Assembly: GCA_034766995.1 (NCBI GenBank) | Contig: CM068317.1 | Location: 25,128,501 to 25,192,500 of the forward strand | Origin: Acanthacorydalis orientalis | Lineage: Eukaryota; Arthropoda; Insecta; Megaloptera; Corydalidae | Length of the DNA: 64,000 nucleotides | Direction: 5' to 3' | Shown: piece after piece, positions 1-10,744 of the stretch | How positions within the stretch are numbered: the stretch's first letter is position 1 | Layout of the letters: every line of letters starts with the position of its first letter | Program-made: the position numbers and the translations under genes | Notes under the pieces: generated by a model | Database searches by the model: none | Told to the model about the DNA's origin: nothing | The model's input: the letters and a program-made list of their open reading frames with translations, nothing else

Positions 1-9
1 ATATATATC

Positions 10-60
<51 letters not shown>

Positions 61-75
61 ATATATATATATATA
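1..75. repeat. (AT)n microsatellite
   Basis: Almost pure AT dinucleotide run with a few G/C interruptions. It is cut by the left edge of the window, so its full length is unknown. Confidence 0.95.
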
Positions 76-690
76 ATTAACTATACGAATTTTCTTTTAA
101 GAAATTTCTCTTTAATGGAAAACATTATAAAATACTAAGAATAAATTTATATTTGTAACTATTTTCCATATATAAAGGGCAAATAATTTGATATCCTTCA
201 TTTTATTGTTGTAACTAACTAATTAAAAATTTACAAATAATTTCATTCAACTGAAAAGTTTGATCTTCATTTAATTTCTGTATTATTTCTTTCTTCAGAG
301 TTATCAATAAAATCTCAAAATTATATTTTAATTAAAGTTGTCGACCAAAAATATAATATTCTAAGGACAGCAAGCGTATTGTATGAAAAAGTTTTTTTAT
401 ACTTCTAATAATGTTAAAAGATATGGCTGTGAATATTTCAATATCTCTCTCGTTTCTAATTTTTTTTTTACAATTATTACATATTTATCTATGAAATAAA
501 CATTAAAAGAAAAATAATTTGTGCAATAAAAAAAAATCATATTCATTATTTGTTCATTAAACAATGGTGTTCTTCAGTCGCACGAATTTAATTTTCAACT
601 GAGTTTCACAAAAGTAGTTAATTGGAATATAAATAGATATTTTACATTTTACTTTTTTCTTGTTTGCTTTTGAATTAATTATTTCATATT

Positions 691-700
<10 letters not shown>
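76..700. other. AT-rich spacer, no feature seen
   Basis: No long open frame, no recognisable transposon motif and no structured RNA seen. Composition is typical of the background. Confidence 0.6.

Positions 701-770
<70 letters not shown>
701..770. repeat. (AT)n microsatellite
   Basis: Pure AT run preceded by a short (CATA)n stretch from about 690. It lies just left of the GC-richer island at 840-1250. Confidence 0.95.
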
Positions 771-775
<5 letters not shown>

Positions 776-839
776 GTGATGAATAGCTATGTATAAATTC
801 GTATATACATGTATGTATGTCAGTCATAAATTACTTACA

Positions 840-1250
840 CGCTCTATACACGATTTGTAGTCAATTAAAACGGTCCGTGACGCAAGACAAGGTCGGAATT
901 ATCGTTTGAATAATAGAAGGATCGTATGTGACTGTTTATTTCCTCGCGGCAGGTATATATGGTAGTGTGTGTGAGTGTGTGATGCTACTGTTATTTCTGC
1001 ATCAGTAGCGGGAACGGCGTGTGGTACGTTTCTACTATTCCGCCATTCGTTCGTTCACTCGCTCACTCACGCGCACATATGATTTAGTTGTGTTAATTAT
1101 TTATCGGACGCATAGATGAATAGCGTGAATTAGTTATACGTGTGCCGTACGAATGAAACTTCTCGACCGCGTAAAATACATTCGTACGGTTTATATGAGC
1201 GCGACAGAAGTGACGGTGAATTATTCGTGCCGTTTTGTACGATCTATGTG
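840..1250. other. GC-richer island, non-coding candidate
   Basis: CpG-containing stretch clearly richer in G+C than its surroundings, flanked on both sides by (AT)n tracts (701-770 and 1326-1359). It holds short GT runs near 960-985 and CACTCGCTCACTC-like simple sequence near 1050. No frame has convincing protein features. Function unknown; a conserved regulatory element is one possibility. Confidence 0.4.
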
Positions 1251-1322
1251 AATCAGATACATAATTTATAATATATCCTACATACATGTACAAATATATA
1301 CAAAAATATTTACATATATACA

Positions 1323-1325
<3 letters not shown>

Positions 1326-1358
<33 letters not shown>

Positions 1359-1359
1359 T
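1326..1359. repeat. (AT)n microsatellite
   Basis: AT dinucleotide run directly between the island on its left and the mariner remnant on its right. Confidence 0.9.
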
Positions 1360-1389
1360 GTATCAGTGCAAAATTTCGTATACGATTTG

Positions 1390-2450
1390 AAATTGAAACT
1401 CAGGCGATTATTCTTCGTAGAAGAAGATTTTATTAATTAATTATTTATTCACCATCGTTTTCTGCAATCATTTTCCAACGCTCAGGCAGCTGCTGGATTC
1501 CTCGTTGGTAAAAGCTGCGCGGTTTTTTCGCAAAAAAAGGTGGTGAAGATGTTTTTGAAGGTTTCCATGTTATCAATTATTTTTATCATTTAAACTGTTC
1601 TACAGCGACCGAAACAAATGATAATCCGTAGGTACAATGTCCAGAGAATACGGCAAATTCAACATGATTTCCCATTTCAACTGCTTCAGTTTTTGCAGAG
1701 TCAGTTTTTCTATATGTGATTTTTGTGTTGTCGTGGTGGAAGATGACCCCCTTGCGATTGGCCAAAATCAGACGCTTTTCTTTAATTGCAACGTTCAGTT
1801 TGGTTAGATGTTGACAGTACTTCTCCTTAGTAATCGTTTCGCATTGTGGGAGTAACTCAAAATAAACAACACCTTTTCAATCTCACCAAACACACAGAAT
1901 CATCTTCATCGAATACAAGCTAGCTTTGGAGACTGATTTTATCCCTTCATTCGCTTGTTTCTACGTTCGTCTGCCTAAACACGTTGTTGTACAGAATCAA
2001 TTTCTCATTGCCAGTCACCTACAGATCCAAAAATGCTCTTTGTTGAGACGGTCAAAGAAACTTCCGAAGAGATGCGATAATTTTTTTCAGACAAGTCCAG
2101 CACCCACTTATTGAGCTTCAAGGAAAAGAAGAAATAAAGAAAGAAAGAATTTATTGATATGCATTTTTGAACAGTAGTACCATTAATACTAAGTGCACAA
2201 TATTTCATGTTAAGTCGCGGTGCCTCGCCTAGGAATTGACTCGCATATGTCTGGATGTTGAACGGTGTAATAATGGAAGTTTGTGTATGTTTTGGAAATG
2301 CAAGTGCGCCCGGAAAATATTTAAGGATTAAATTATTATTTGGGCTTCAAGGAGAATCTCAGCTTTTTTAAATACTGAAATGCAGTCGATCTGTTAACGT
2401 TGAGTGTCTCGGTAAATGCTTCCATCGAAATTCGGGAGTTATGATCAACT
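1390..2450 (-). pseudogene. Mariner-family transposase pseudogene (degenerate)
   Basis: Remnant of a D34D mariner transposase read on the minus strand. What is seen: a helix-turn-helix-like segment around 2360-2440 (RSTAFQYLKKL), a central part around 1990-2110, the HHDN motif of the second catalytic Asp near 1715-1740, the block LNLPYSLDIVPTDY near 1621-1660 that carries the third Asp, and the family's usual end (RGIQQLPERWKMIAENDG) near 1450-1515. Stops and frameshifts separate these blocks, and extra sequence at about 2115-2330 interrupts the N-terminal half. I could not find matching terminal inverted repeats, so the element limits are approximate. It differs clearly from the other mariners in this window and cannot encode an active enzyme. 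Confidence 0.8.
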
Positions 2451-2473
2451 AATCAATAGTTTTATTTATTTAA

Positions 2474-2585
2474 TATAAACCCGGTGGTTCTTCCTCCTAC
2501 TCGCTATGCTCACCAACCCCTAGTGGACTCCGCCACCGCTCACTTTGCTCGCACCCCCAACTTGCTTCGTTCATATCGCAAATAT
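2474..2585. repeat. Small GC-rich dispersed repeat, copy 1
   Basis: Short C-rich stretch in AT-rich DNA with motifs such as CTACTCGCTATGCTC and CTCACTTTGCTCGC. Reverse-complemented it shares a GAGTAGG-AAG-CC-GGT-like core with 30432-30522 and with 60905-60990. It may be the end of a small mobile element; the family is not identified. Confidence 0.4.
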
Positions 2586-2598
2586 TCACTCAATATCA

Positions 2599-2599
2599 A

Positions 2600-2648
<49 letters not shown>

Positions 2649-2649
2649 T
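2599..2649. repeat. (AT)n-(GA)n compound microsatellite
   Basis: AT dinucleotides run directly into about eight GA dinucleotides. Confidence 0.9.
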
Positions 2650-2675
2650 AAATATACATATGTTAGTATGTCTAT

Positions 2676-2722
2676 ATAATTATTCTCGCAGATATATTGC
2701 AATGTAGTTATTTTATAATATA

Positions 2723-2770
<48 letters not shown>

Positions 2771-2828
2771 TACTATATCTCTATATAATATCTTTTGCAG
2801 TCATATTGCAATGTTGTTCTTTTATAAA
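2676..2828. repeat. Short direct duplication flanking (AT)n
   Basis: A unit of about 45 bp with the core ATATTGCAATGT-GTT appears at 2676-2718 and again, diverged, at 2783-2828. The (AT)n tract 2717-2765 lies between them. This looks like an old duplication separated by microsatellite expansion. Confidence 0.6.
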
Positions 2829-2841
2829 GTCGCCCATTTCA

Positions 2842-3156
2842 TTGTAGTTATTATACACCACGGAAAGACTATATGACGAGGCAGAAATTAAAACGGTTGC
2901 ACTATTTATACGCGACATGAGCTGGAAATTCTATAACAAGATACTGGATAGCCAAATAGTAGACCATCTCGGATCGACGAGAGTGATCCCATTATATAAA
3001 AGGATTGGCGGGAGCCGCCGAAAAAATAAATACTTGCAGCCGTCATATTTTGACGAGCCGCGATCTTCGTTGTCAACGGCTTCTCGAAAGTGACTTCAAC
3101 GGGAAAAAATATTGAAGAAGTATAGGATAGAATGAGGATACTCCAGGAGTACAAAA
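2842..3156 (+). repeat. Possible LTR-like promoter segment
   Basis: The segment holds a strong TATA-like box (TATATAAAAGG, 2993-3003), a GC-rich stretch right after it and an AATAAA signal at 3025-3030. This compact TATA plus polyadenylation arrangement is typical of retrotransposon LTRs. It ends just before a TGG trinucleotide (about 3161), where an LTR element would have its tRNA primer-binding site, and the next 360 bp are repeated elsewhere in the window. No second LTR or coding region was found, so this is inference. Confidence 0.3.
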
Positions 3157-3159
3157 CTG

Positions 3160-3520
3160 GTAAGCATTACTATGTCGTTTTTTTTGGAAGTTTTTCCACA
3201 TATTTCACGAATCAGGCTCAGTATTCACACACAGACAATACACAATAAGAAGACGAAAGTTTGTTTCGAGGAAACACCCAACCCTGAGGTACGACCACAT
3301 AAATGAAGACATAGTATAACATGATTCACATTTTCTTAAAATTCGTGGAAAAAATGTAATTATTATGTTACCAATATCATCATTTTTCGTGAAATTTCGT
3401 CTAACTTCGGGTGTGATTATTGATAATAATTTAACACAAAATCTCTACACGTTTTTTAAATATATTTTTGTCCATTTTTTGCAATTTTATGGAATATTTT
3501 TTTATATATAGATAGATAAT
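3160..3520 (+). repeat. Interspersed repeat R1, copy 1
   Basis: About 360 bp that align over their whole length with the reverse complement of 28255-28612, with many substitutions and small indels. Well-conserved blocks include TTACACGAA/TTCGTCTAACTTCGGGTGT-like sequence near 3395-3415 and the AAACACCCA-C block near 3270. No coding frame is preserved. It may be the leader or UTR of a retrotransposon, because a possible LTR lies directly upstream here, but the family is unknown. Confidence 0.75.
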
Positions 3521-4245
3521 ATTTACATAATAGTATTATTTCAATTGATTTTTTATAAAATCTTTGCACAAAACATTATAGGTAATTATTATTTTTCCAG
3601 TTAATAATTGAAAATTACTGTAATTTTATGTTTTGTCTCACTTTGTACTAAGCAATATTATGTATATGTGAAAATTGTTTTTGAACTTATTTAACATTTA
3701 CTGGATTTTTAATGAAAATTAAATGCAGTATTTTACTTTATTTCATAAATTAGTACATTTTTATTAACTAAAGATATATTTTCTGACGACAGTGAATTTG
3801 TTCGAACAAACTGAGTAAGAATCAAAATATTCTTTCATAAAAACTTCTTATAAGATCTCAATTTCGTTCTCCCAAATGAAGCTACAAACATCTGAGCACA
3901 TTCGACCACCGCAGTTTTTACAGTTTCTGTATGCATACGAATTACATTTTCTGATACGGAACTCAATTATCGGATCCGAACGACGGATAGAATACAATTC
4001 TGACTAATTCAGTCGGGTACCGCGTGCCAAATTGTGTATTTATCTTTTTTATTTATTTATTAACCGTTGAACAATGAATGACGTCAACTGAAAACATTCA
4101 TCCCTGTATAGATTTAAATGAGCGCGTTCCATATTCGACGCGGATCGAATTCGGTCCGTGTGACTCACAATGACGTTTCGTTACCAATGCTAAACGACAT
4201 ACGTTGCTCGTTATTTAGTTTTCAGTTCAGTGTCGACAATTAGAG

Positions 4246-4247
<2 letters not shown>
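3521..4247. other. Spacer with weak GC-richer island at about 3880-4240
   Basis: The first part is AT-rich background. The part from about 3880 to 4240 is less AT-rich and contains several CpGs and a short TGACGTCA-like site near 4080 (ATGACGTCAAC). It ends at the (AT)n tract 4248-4289. No gene seen. Confidence 0.4.

Positions 4248-4289
<42 letters not shown>
4248..4289. repeat. (AT)n microsatellite
   Basis: Pure AT run at the right border of a GC-richer stretch. Confidence 0.95.
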
Positions 4290-4294
<5 letters not shown>

Positions 4295-4934
4295 TTTTAT
4301 GGTTCGGTTTCAGTCAAATCCGGCGACTAATTCGTGTAATTGAATTGAGAACAATGTTGTTTTCGTAACGAATATAAATTAAAAAAAAAGTTCCTCCTAT
4401 AAAAATTGTCATGTGGGCTTTCTGTTCGTTATAAAAAACAGTGGAACAGGTTAACAAAAATATTATGTTTTTTTTCCGCACATAATACATGTAAAATAAA
4501 AACGTACACAAAACATACTCTAGAAAATCATAATTTATATTAGATCGTTGTCAACATAAGAAAGAATTTTTTTTATATAAAAAGCGTATATCTTTCAATT
4601 ATTCCTATCCAGATCACTGTATATAAGTTTGAATAGTGTATTAATTTAATAAATCAGTCGAAATTTAATTAAAATGATGAACAAACTGACAGCAATTTGA
4701 GAATTTTCAGCTTAAAATAAAGTATATTTAAATGATAAGACAAAAAATAAATGTAAAAAAATAATATGAACTTTTTAGAAATAACGAAACGGTATTGAGG
4801 ATTGAATCATATTTATATAAGAAAATCATTTATTGATAAAATTATTCAGAAGATAATAAATATAAAATATGCCTAACTATGAAGTTTTATCTAATTATAG
4901 CGATTTAATTAATAATGAAAATTAAATTTCATTG
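4290..4934. other. AT-rich spacer, no feature seen
   Basis: Background sequence without recognisable motif before the mariner at 4935. Confidence 0.6.
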
Positions 4935-6212
4935 TTGGGGTGGTAGAAAAATAATTACGGTTTATGACCTTCAAATTCATATACATTGTTCTCAATTAAT
5001 AATTAACTTTATTAATCGTAATAAGCACCATTAGAATCGATAGATTTTTACCAATTAATTACAAGTTTATTTATTTCGGTTGTGTTTAATTCAGGAGCTC
5101 TGGAGTTGATAAAATCTCGAAATACACTTTCGGTAATAGCTGGATTGCTGAAGACTTTACCCTGTGAGAAGTTGTCGAAATACTTAAACAAGTGATAATC
5201 TGTTGGCCAGATGTTGGGTGAATATGGTGGATGAAGCAATGTTTCATAGCGCAATTTATTTATCTTTTGGACGGTAAATCGTGCGACATGCGGTTGTGCA
5301 TTGTCGTGCAAGATTCGACCTTTTCGATTGACCAGTGCAGGGACCAAATGTCGCAGTTCTTGGTGCATTTTGTCGATTTCTTGACAATAACTCTTAGCTG
5401 TAATTGTTTCGTCAAGATTCAAAAAACTGTAGTTGATTATACCGAGCGCAGACCACAAAACGGTCACCAAAATTTTCTTTGGGTTTCGCAAAATACTCTG
5501 AGGCTTCATTTTTCCAATCATTATGCAGATCGTTTTATGTTGTCGGAAAGGATCCACTTTTCGTCGCACTTTATAATTAGGTCGACAAATAGATCACTTC
5601 TGTTATGTAAAAGATCATAGAACAAATTTCGTAACGGCGATTTTTTTTGTTTTCGTTCAGTTAGAGCGGCATCCATTTGTAAAGCTTCTTTTGATTTTCC
5701 TAGCTGTGTTAAGTGGACCAGAACTGTTAGATGACTAACGGATAACTTTTGTGTAAGCTTTCGAATTATTGTGAGTGATTCTGGTTCAAATAACACCTTC
5801 AGTTGGTCGTTATGAATTGAAGAAAGACACTCGCGACCTTTTCATCTTTAAGGATCTCGTGGCCAGCACGAAATTTTTGAAACCAGTATCACACCGTACG
5901 TTCCTTAATAGTACTCACAATAAAAGCATTGTTTATATTTACCATCGTTACTTTACCATTCGTTTTGAACTCATACAAAAAATTATTATTGGTCCTTATT
6001 GGTCCTTATTTGGTCCTTTTGCATCTTTAATTCAATATCCCAATTTGAAGTAAAATTAATAATAAAACCAAAGTCGATGTTACCAAAATGCAGACCGAAA
6101 AATGTACTTTAAAATGATATTAATATGAACACGATAAAATGAAATTTTCATCTAAAAAGTTTAGGTTATAATTTATAAAACAAAAACAGCTATTATTTTC
6201 CTATAAATCTAA
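4935..6212 (-). mobile_element. Mariner transposon, family B, near full length (1.28 kb)
   Basis: The ends are imperfect terminal inverted repeats: the left end contains GGTAGAAAAATAATTACGG and the right end mirrors it (AAAAACAGCTATTATTTTCC then TAA). The family consensus resembles TTAGGTTGGTAGAAAAATAA, a TIR type known from the cecropia-related/Hsmar1-like mariners. Length and minus-strand transposase remnant (5048-6024) fit a complete mariner. The copy is old: the outermost bases of the left end have diverged and flanking TA dinucleotides are not clean. Three deletion derivatives of the same family lie at 7246, 38939 and 55155. Confidence 0.85.
5048..6024 (-). pseudogene. Mariner family B transposase pseudogene
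   Basis: The minus-strand frame has an N-terminal DNA-binding part near 5700-6020 (broken by stops), a CDEKWI block around the first catalytic Asp near 5550, a long open C-terminal half from about 5569 to 5048, ILHDNAQPH around the second Asp, and PPYSPNIWPTDYHLF. In this family the third catalytic residue is the Asp of YSPD; here it is Asn. A frameshift separates the central (5521-5796) and C-terminal frames. The C-terminal half is unusually open for a dead copy, but the Asn and the frameshift make catalysis implausible. The start is placed by homology with the other mariners. Confidence 0.85.
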
Positions 6213-7245
6213 TATTATTATCATATGAATAATACTTTTCCTTGCGATAAAGTAAACCCCGTAGCAGGAATGCCTTTCAGAAGAAAATTAGCAATTATTG
6301 TAAATCCTCTGTATTAATTTTTGGTATATTCACATACAGAAGAAAAAATGATTATTGTATATAAACTGTAATTAAAAGGTTTTCTCGCATTAGTTCTACA
6401 ATTCTTGATTTTAATTTTAGAAATATTTTAATTTTTATCTTCTTAAAATGAAATATATACCTAACTAAATTCCTATTAAATCAATTATTACTAAGAATTT
6501 TTCTCTGTTCTTTATAAAAAATTATCAGTGTTCTTTTATAAAATTGTTTTAAAAATAAAAATATAGATTTAATAACAACTATACATAAAAGTACCCTTAA
6601 CTATTTAATACAAAATTTTATCTCGATCTGTATCTATTTACTGGTACAACACACGTGATCATCTTCTATATAATTTGATTTAGTACGCTTAATGATATAA
6701 ACGGATCGTTTAAGTGTTATTGGTGAAATTGAGAGATACATTAATCAATCTAAAGTTCATTGCATATCAAGATGTCGATCAATCTATCATGAATCTAAAT
6801 CTAAGATTAAAGACTATTTCATCATTATTTCATATTATTTATAGCGTAGTTATATTGAATGATTGGAGACTGTTCAATAACTGTAATGTTTTAAATTCAA
6901 TATTAAAATCTTTTCTACTTATATTCAACTTTATATTTTCCAAATTTGTGAATATTATTCATTTAAAATATTTATATTTGATTAAACATTAAGATGCAAA
7001 TTTATAGTAAAATAGAACAGCGATAAGTATTTTCTTAAATAATAACATAATAAGCGTACTTAGTTTGCATTTATTAGTTAGCTGAATCTTTTTTTTTTTT
7101 GATTTAGTTCATTTCAAATATTTAAATAATTGACTTTTTATCACTACCAGTAATAAAAATTAAATTTTTAATTATCTGAAAATATTTTCCAGAAATTAAC
7201 GAAATGAGAAGTACATATAAATAAGGCTAGTTCATATTAACGGAG
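6213..7245. other. AT-rich spacer
   Basis: No transposon or gene recognised. A 92-codon open frame at 6714-6992 on the plus strand is rich in Leu, Ile, Asn and Phe, as expected by chance in AT-rich DNA, and has no motif; I do not call it a gene. Confidence 0.6.
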
Positions 7246-7810
7246 TTAAGTTGGTAGAAAAATTATTGGGGTTTTGTTTTCTAAATTCTAGCCTTAATTT
7301 TTTTCAATGAAAGTGCCATTTTATCGTGTCCATGTTAATATCATTTTAAAGTGCATTTTTCTGTCTATATTTTGATAACATCGATTTTGGTTGTATTATT
7401 AATTTTTATTCAAATTGGGCTATTGAATTAAAGATAGAAAAAGAAGCAAATGAAAGCAAAATCATTTAATGAGTTCCAAACGGGTGGTGAAGCAGCAGAA
7501 ACTGCTCGTAAACTAAACTATGCTTTTGTTATGGGTACTGTTAAGGAACGTACGGTGCAATGGTGGTTCCAAAATTTCATGCTATAGACGAGAACCTTGA
7601 ACATGAAGTGAGTCACGGGCAGCCTTATTCAGTTCATAACGACCAACTGAAAGAGTTAATTGAATGACATCCACATCCAGTAATTCGACAGCTTGCACAA
7701 AAGTTGAGCGTTAGTTATCCAACAGTTCTGGACCACTTAAAACAGTTAGGAAAATCAAATTTGTATGAATTTGAAGGTCATAAACCACAATTATTTTTCT
7801 ACCAACCTAA
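7246..7810 (+). mobile_element. Internally deleted mariner, family B (565 bp)
   Basis: Both ends match the family B inverted repeat: the left end holds TTAAGTTGGTAGAAAAATTA and the right end ATTTTTCTACCAACCTAA followed by TA. Inside, the plus strand keeps the 5' untranslated part and the N-terminal DNA-binding half of the transposase (GGEAAETARKLNYAF, then TVKERTVQWWFQNF), up to a helix-turn-helix-like segment ending in LKQLGKS near 7757. It then jumps directly to the 3' end. About 690 bp present in the family B copy at 4935 are missing, and both other short copies share the junction. Stops show it makes no protein of its own. Confidence 0.85.
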
Positions 7811-8339
7811 TAGTTATTTAATATTTGAATAAAAAAATGATTCATAATTAGAAAATTGAATAAATATGAAAGAATATTTTATAAAAACATAGGAGAGATT
7901 TCGAAAATCAATAAATAATTATTTTTAGATTAACTATTATATCTTTTCTCAAAAGGTCTCGTGTTAAATATCACTGAATTTTGTGTTTATTCAATTTAAA
8001 ATGTTGAAAACAACGCTATTTTATGTCCGTCTATGTTCGTTTTCAATTCATAAAGAGACATTAATTTTATTTTCAGTTTTCATTCTTATTCTTCTTCAAT
8101 TTTTTCCCAACGATTAACTAGCTGTAAAAACAAAACCGACCCGTGTTGAAATCTTAGAAAAAAATTAGAACTTTAAAACGATTTCAAAACTTCGTTAATC
8201 TTTATAGCGAGCTGGAAGCGTAAAAAAGCAATTGAACTGACCGTAATTATAGAAAATCCCCCATTGAATTTTCCGGTCATCGATTTCGAATCCCGAATAT
8301 AAAACAAAGATGTTACATCGTATCGATCGAAGCGCATTG
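7811..8339. other. AT-rich spacer
   Basis: Nothing recognisable apart from a few CpGs near 8200-8300. Confidence 0.5.
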
Positions 8340-8880
8340 CATCTCTGTCATCTGTCGACATCTCTATCAGATAATATTAACTATTTAATACGAAAACACG
8401 TTCAATACAACACGGCGTTGCAATCACATCCGTTCGTCCGTGTATAAACCCGCGGTCCTCTGGCTGCCACCGTCAACGGTCGAGCGCTCTCTCTGTACTA
8501 CCAAAATAATGCATTGTCTCGTAACACGGATACATTGTGATGGATTACGCTTAATCTGATATATGATTGACATTATTTCATTTAAATGTAAAGTAGATAC
8601 GAATAACTATCTGACAATCCTGCAAATCCGTTCGCGAGTTTCACAATCGAACGCGCGCATTGAAACGTCCTGCCGTAAGTACCTGCCGGCCGAACGGGAC
8701 CGGGGCCACGTTTCCAATTCAGAGAATCCGCATTGTCGGTCGAACCGGTGCGTGCGTGTATTTATGGACTTCCATTTATATCGAACGGATTTCTATTCTA
8801 CTAACATTTTCTTCTCTGTCTCGCATTCCATATCAATCGTACACATTCTCATTCAGTCTCTCTCTCTCTCTCTCTAATGG
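8340..8880. other. GC-richer island with (CT)n end
   Basis: CpG-containing island with GC-rich blocks at 8410-8500 and 8625-8760, ending in a (TC)n run at about 8858-8875. It contains a consensus-like splice donor (GCC|GTAAGT near 8672), but no open frame upstream of it carries recognisable protein features. Function unknown; a non-coding regulatory element or an untranslated exon are both possible. Confidence 0.35.
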
Positions 8881-9139
8881 TGCCGAACGATGAATTAAAA
8901 TATAATGAAAGTAGTCGGCTCGCAGTGTGCACATCGATTGTGCATATTGACTTTTTAAATGGCATTCATTTATTTTTGAGTAATGCAAATTTCCAATCAA
9001 ATACTGAGTGTCATTTTTATTTGTCGTTTTATTTAGTTTATCTGACATACAGTATTGTATATCGTTAGGTTTATTTTTGTTGAAGAGCCAATAACTGAAA
9101 ATTTTAGGTGGGTCATTTCTTCAAAATAATGAAAAAATA
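8881..9139. other. Spacer, no feature seen
   Basis: AT-rich stretch between the island and the mariner at 9140. Confidence 0.5.
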
Positions 9140-10413
9140 TTGGGTGTTGGAATTAATTCGTAGCGTTTTCTTCATGAAAAAAGATCGTTTATTTTAAATG
9201 AAATTGAAAAAACATATCATTCAAAGTATTGTCCATCGTTAGCCACTGCTTTTTTCCATCTTTCGGGAAGGAGACGAATACCACGTCGGAATAACGCCTC
9301 GTCTTTAGATGCAATCCATGAATCGACCCATTTTTTGCAATATTCATAAGAAGTGAGCTTCTGCCCACACAGGCCATGACTCATCGATCGAAACAAGTGG
9401 TAATCAGAAGGAGCAATATCTGAAGAATGCGGCAGGTGGGGTTGAGCGTTTCCAAGTATGTTTTGACCGGTTTTGCGACGTGCGGACGAGCATTGTCGTG
9501 CTGCAGAATCACTTTGTCGTGTCTTTCAAAGTATTCCAGCCATTTTTCCTTCAATGCACGGCTCAAGCGCATCAATTGTAGTCGGTAGCGATCTCCAGTG
9601 ATGGTTTCATTCGGTTTGAGCAGTTCATAGTAGATCACACCCTTATGATCTCACCAAATACAGAGCATGAGCTTGGATCCACGGATATTTGGCTTCGCCG
9701 CTAGTGTTGATGGTTGGCCGGGCTTAATCCATGACTTTCTGCGCTTGTGATTGTCGTAATTGATCCACTTTTCGTCGCTCGTGACAATTCGATGAAAAAA
9801 TCTCTTCCTTTTCTCCCGTTGAAGCAGCAGTTCACAGGTAGAAAAACGCCTTTCAACGTCCCTCGGTTTCAATTCCTATGGGACCCAATTTCCTTGCTTT
9901 TGGATCATTTCCATAGCTTTAAGGCGTTTTCCTACTGTTGACAAGTCAACTCCCAACGATTCAGACAATTCTTGAAGTATTTGACATGGGTCTTCATTAA
10001 TCAATGCCTCCAATTCTTCATCGTCGGACTTTTTCGGCTGTCCAGCTCGTTCCTTGTCTTCCAAGTCGAAATCACCACTTTTAAAACATGCAAACTACTT
10101 CCGACACGTTTGCTCAGCTATAGCACGGTCACCATAAACTTCCACTAAAATACTATGACTTTCGGCAGCACTTTTTTTCATGTTAAAGTAATGAAGTAAA
10201 TCTCCCAGCAAAAACAATTCATCCGGCACGAAATTCGACATATTCGATAAAGTACAAAGTGTTGTTATTTACGCTTCAACCAAATGACATATACTGAAAC
10301 TGACGCCTAAGGACAGCTGTATTACGGGGAATTTTTGGTTAAAGGAAACAATGGAAGAATGTACAACCTACGCCATCTCTTGTAAAACGCTACGAATTAA
10401 TTCCAACACCTAA
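9140..10413 (-). mobile_element. Mariner transposon, family C, full length (1274 bp)
   Basis: The element is bounded by about 30-bp inverted repeats that differ at only about one position; the right end read inward is TTAGGTGTTGGAATTAATTC and continues into GTAGCG and a T run, and the left end starts TTGGGTGTTGG. TA dinucleotides flank both sides (9138-9139 and 10414-10415), the expected mariner target duplication. The transposase remnant on the minus strand fills the interior. Terminal conservation is the best of all mariners in the window, suggesting a comparatively young copy or recent mobilisation in trans. Confidence 0.93.
9217..10241 (-). pseudogene. Mariner family C transposase pseudogene
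   Basis: The frame starts at the ATG ending at 10241 (MSNFVPDELF) and runs to a stop at 9217 after ERWKKAVANDGQYFE. Visible blocks in order: N-terminal helix-turn-helix region; the DEEL-rich linker region at about 9890-10060; WVP followed by ELK (normally WVPHEL in mariners); VTSDEKWINYDN with the first catalytic Asp; LQHDNARPH with the second; SSDIAPSDYHLF with the third. Length is about 340 codons, normal for the family. Damage: an in-frame stop near 10110 where Trp is expected (CRK*FACF), one after WVP near 9873, a TGA for Trp after LCIW near 9648, and a frameshift near 9450 just before the third Asp. All three catalytic Asp codons survive, but no full-length protein can be made. Confidence 0.9.
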
Positions 10414-10744
10414 TATATAATCAAGTTAACTTCTAAATATGGTTTTCCTCATTTCTTGTTTCGATATAAAATGTAAAGTATATACTTAGAGTTATATAAA
10501 TAATATAAATCCAAAAACACTACAGGTAAATGCAAAACACATATTAACATAATACAATGATTTTAACACCAACAATAATAAAAACGTCAGCAATAAACGT
10601 GAATAGATTAAATATTTAATGGCTTGTTTTGTAATATCAGATCATCTTCATCTACATCTTCCAACAGATCTATATTCTGGTTTGCACCATTAACACATTA
10701 AGTGCTGAGCTCACTTTGTTTACCTTTCCGTTTCGCCGCCTGAT
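10414..10744. other. AT-rich spacer
   Basis: No feature recognised between the mariner and the piggyBac remnant. Confidence 0.5.

Noticed and set aside
5231..5620. 129-codon plus-strand frame
   Set aside because: It is the antisense shadow of the mariner transposase on the minus strand.
6714..6992. 92-codon AT-rich frame
   Set aside because: Leu/Ile/Asn/Phe composition expected from background; no conserved pattern.
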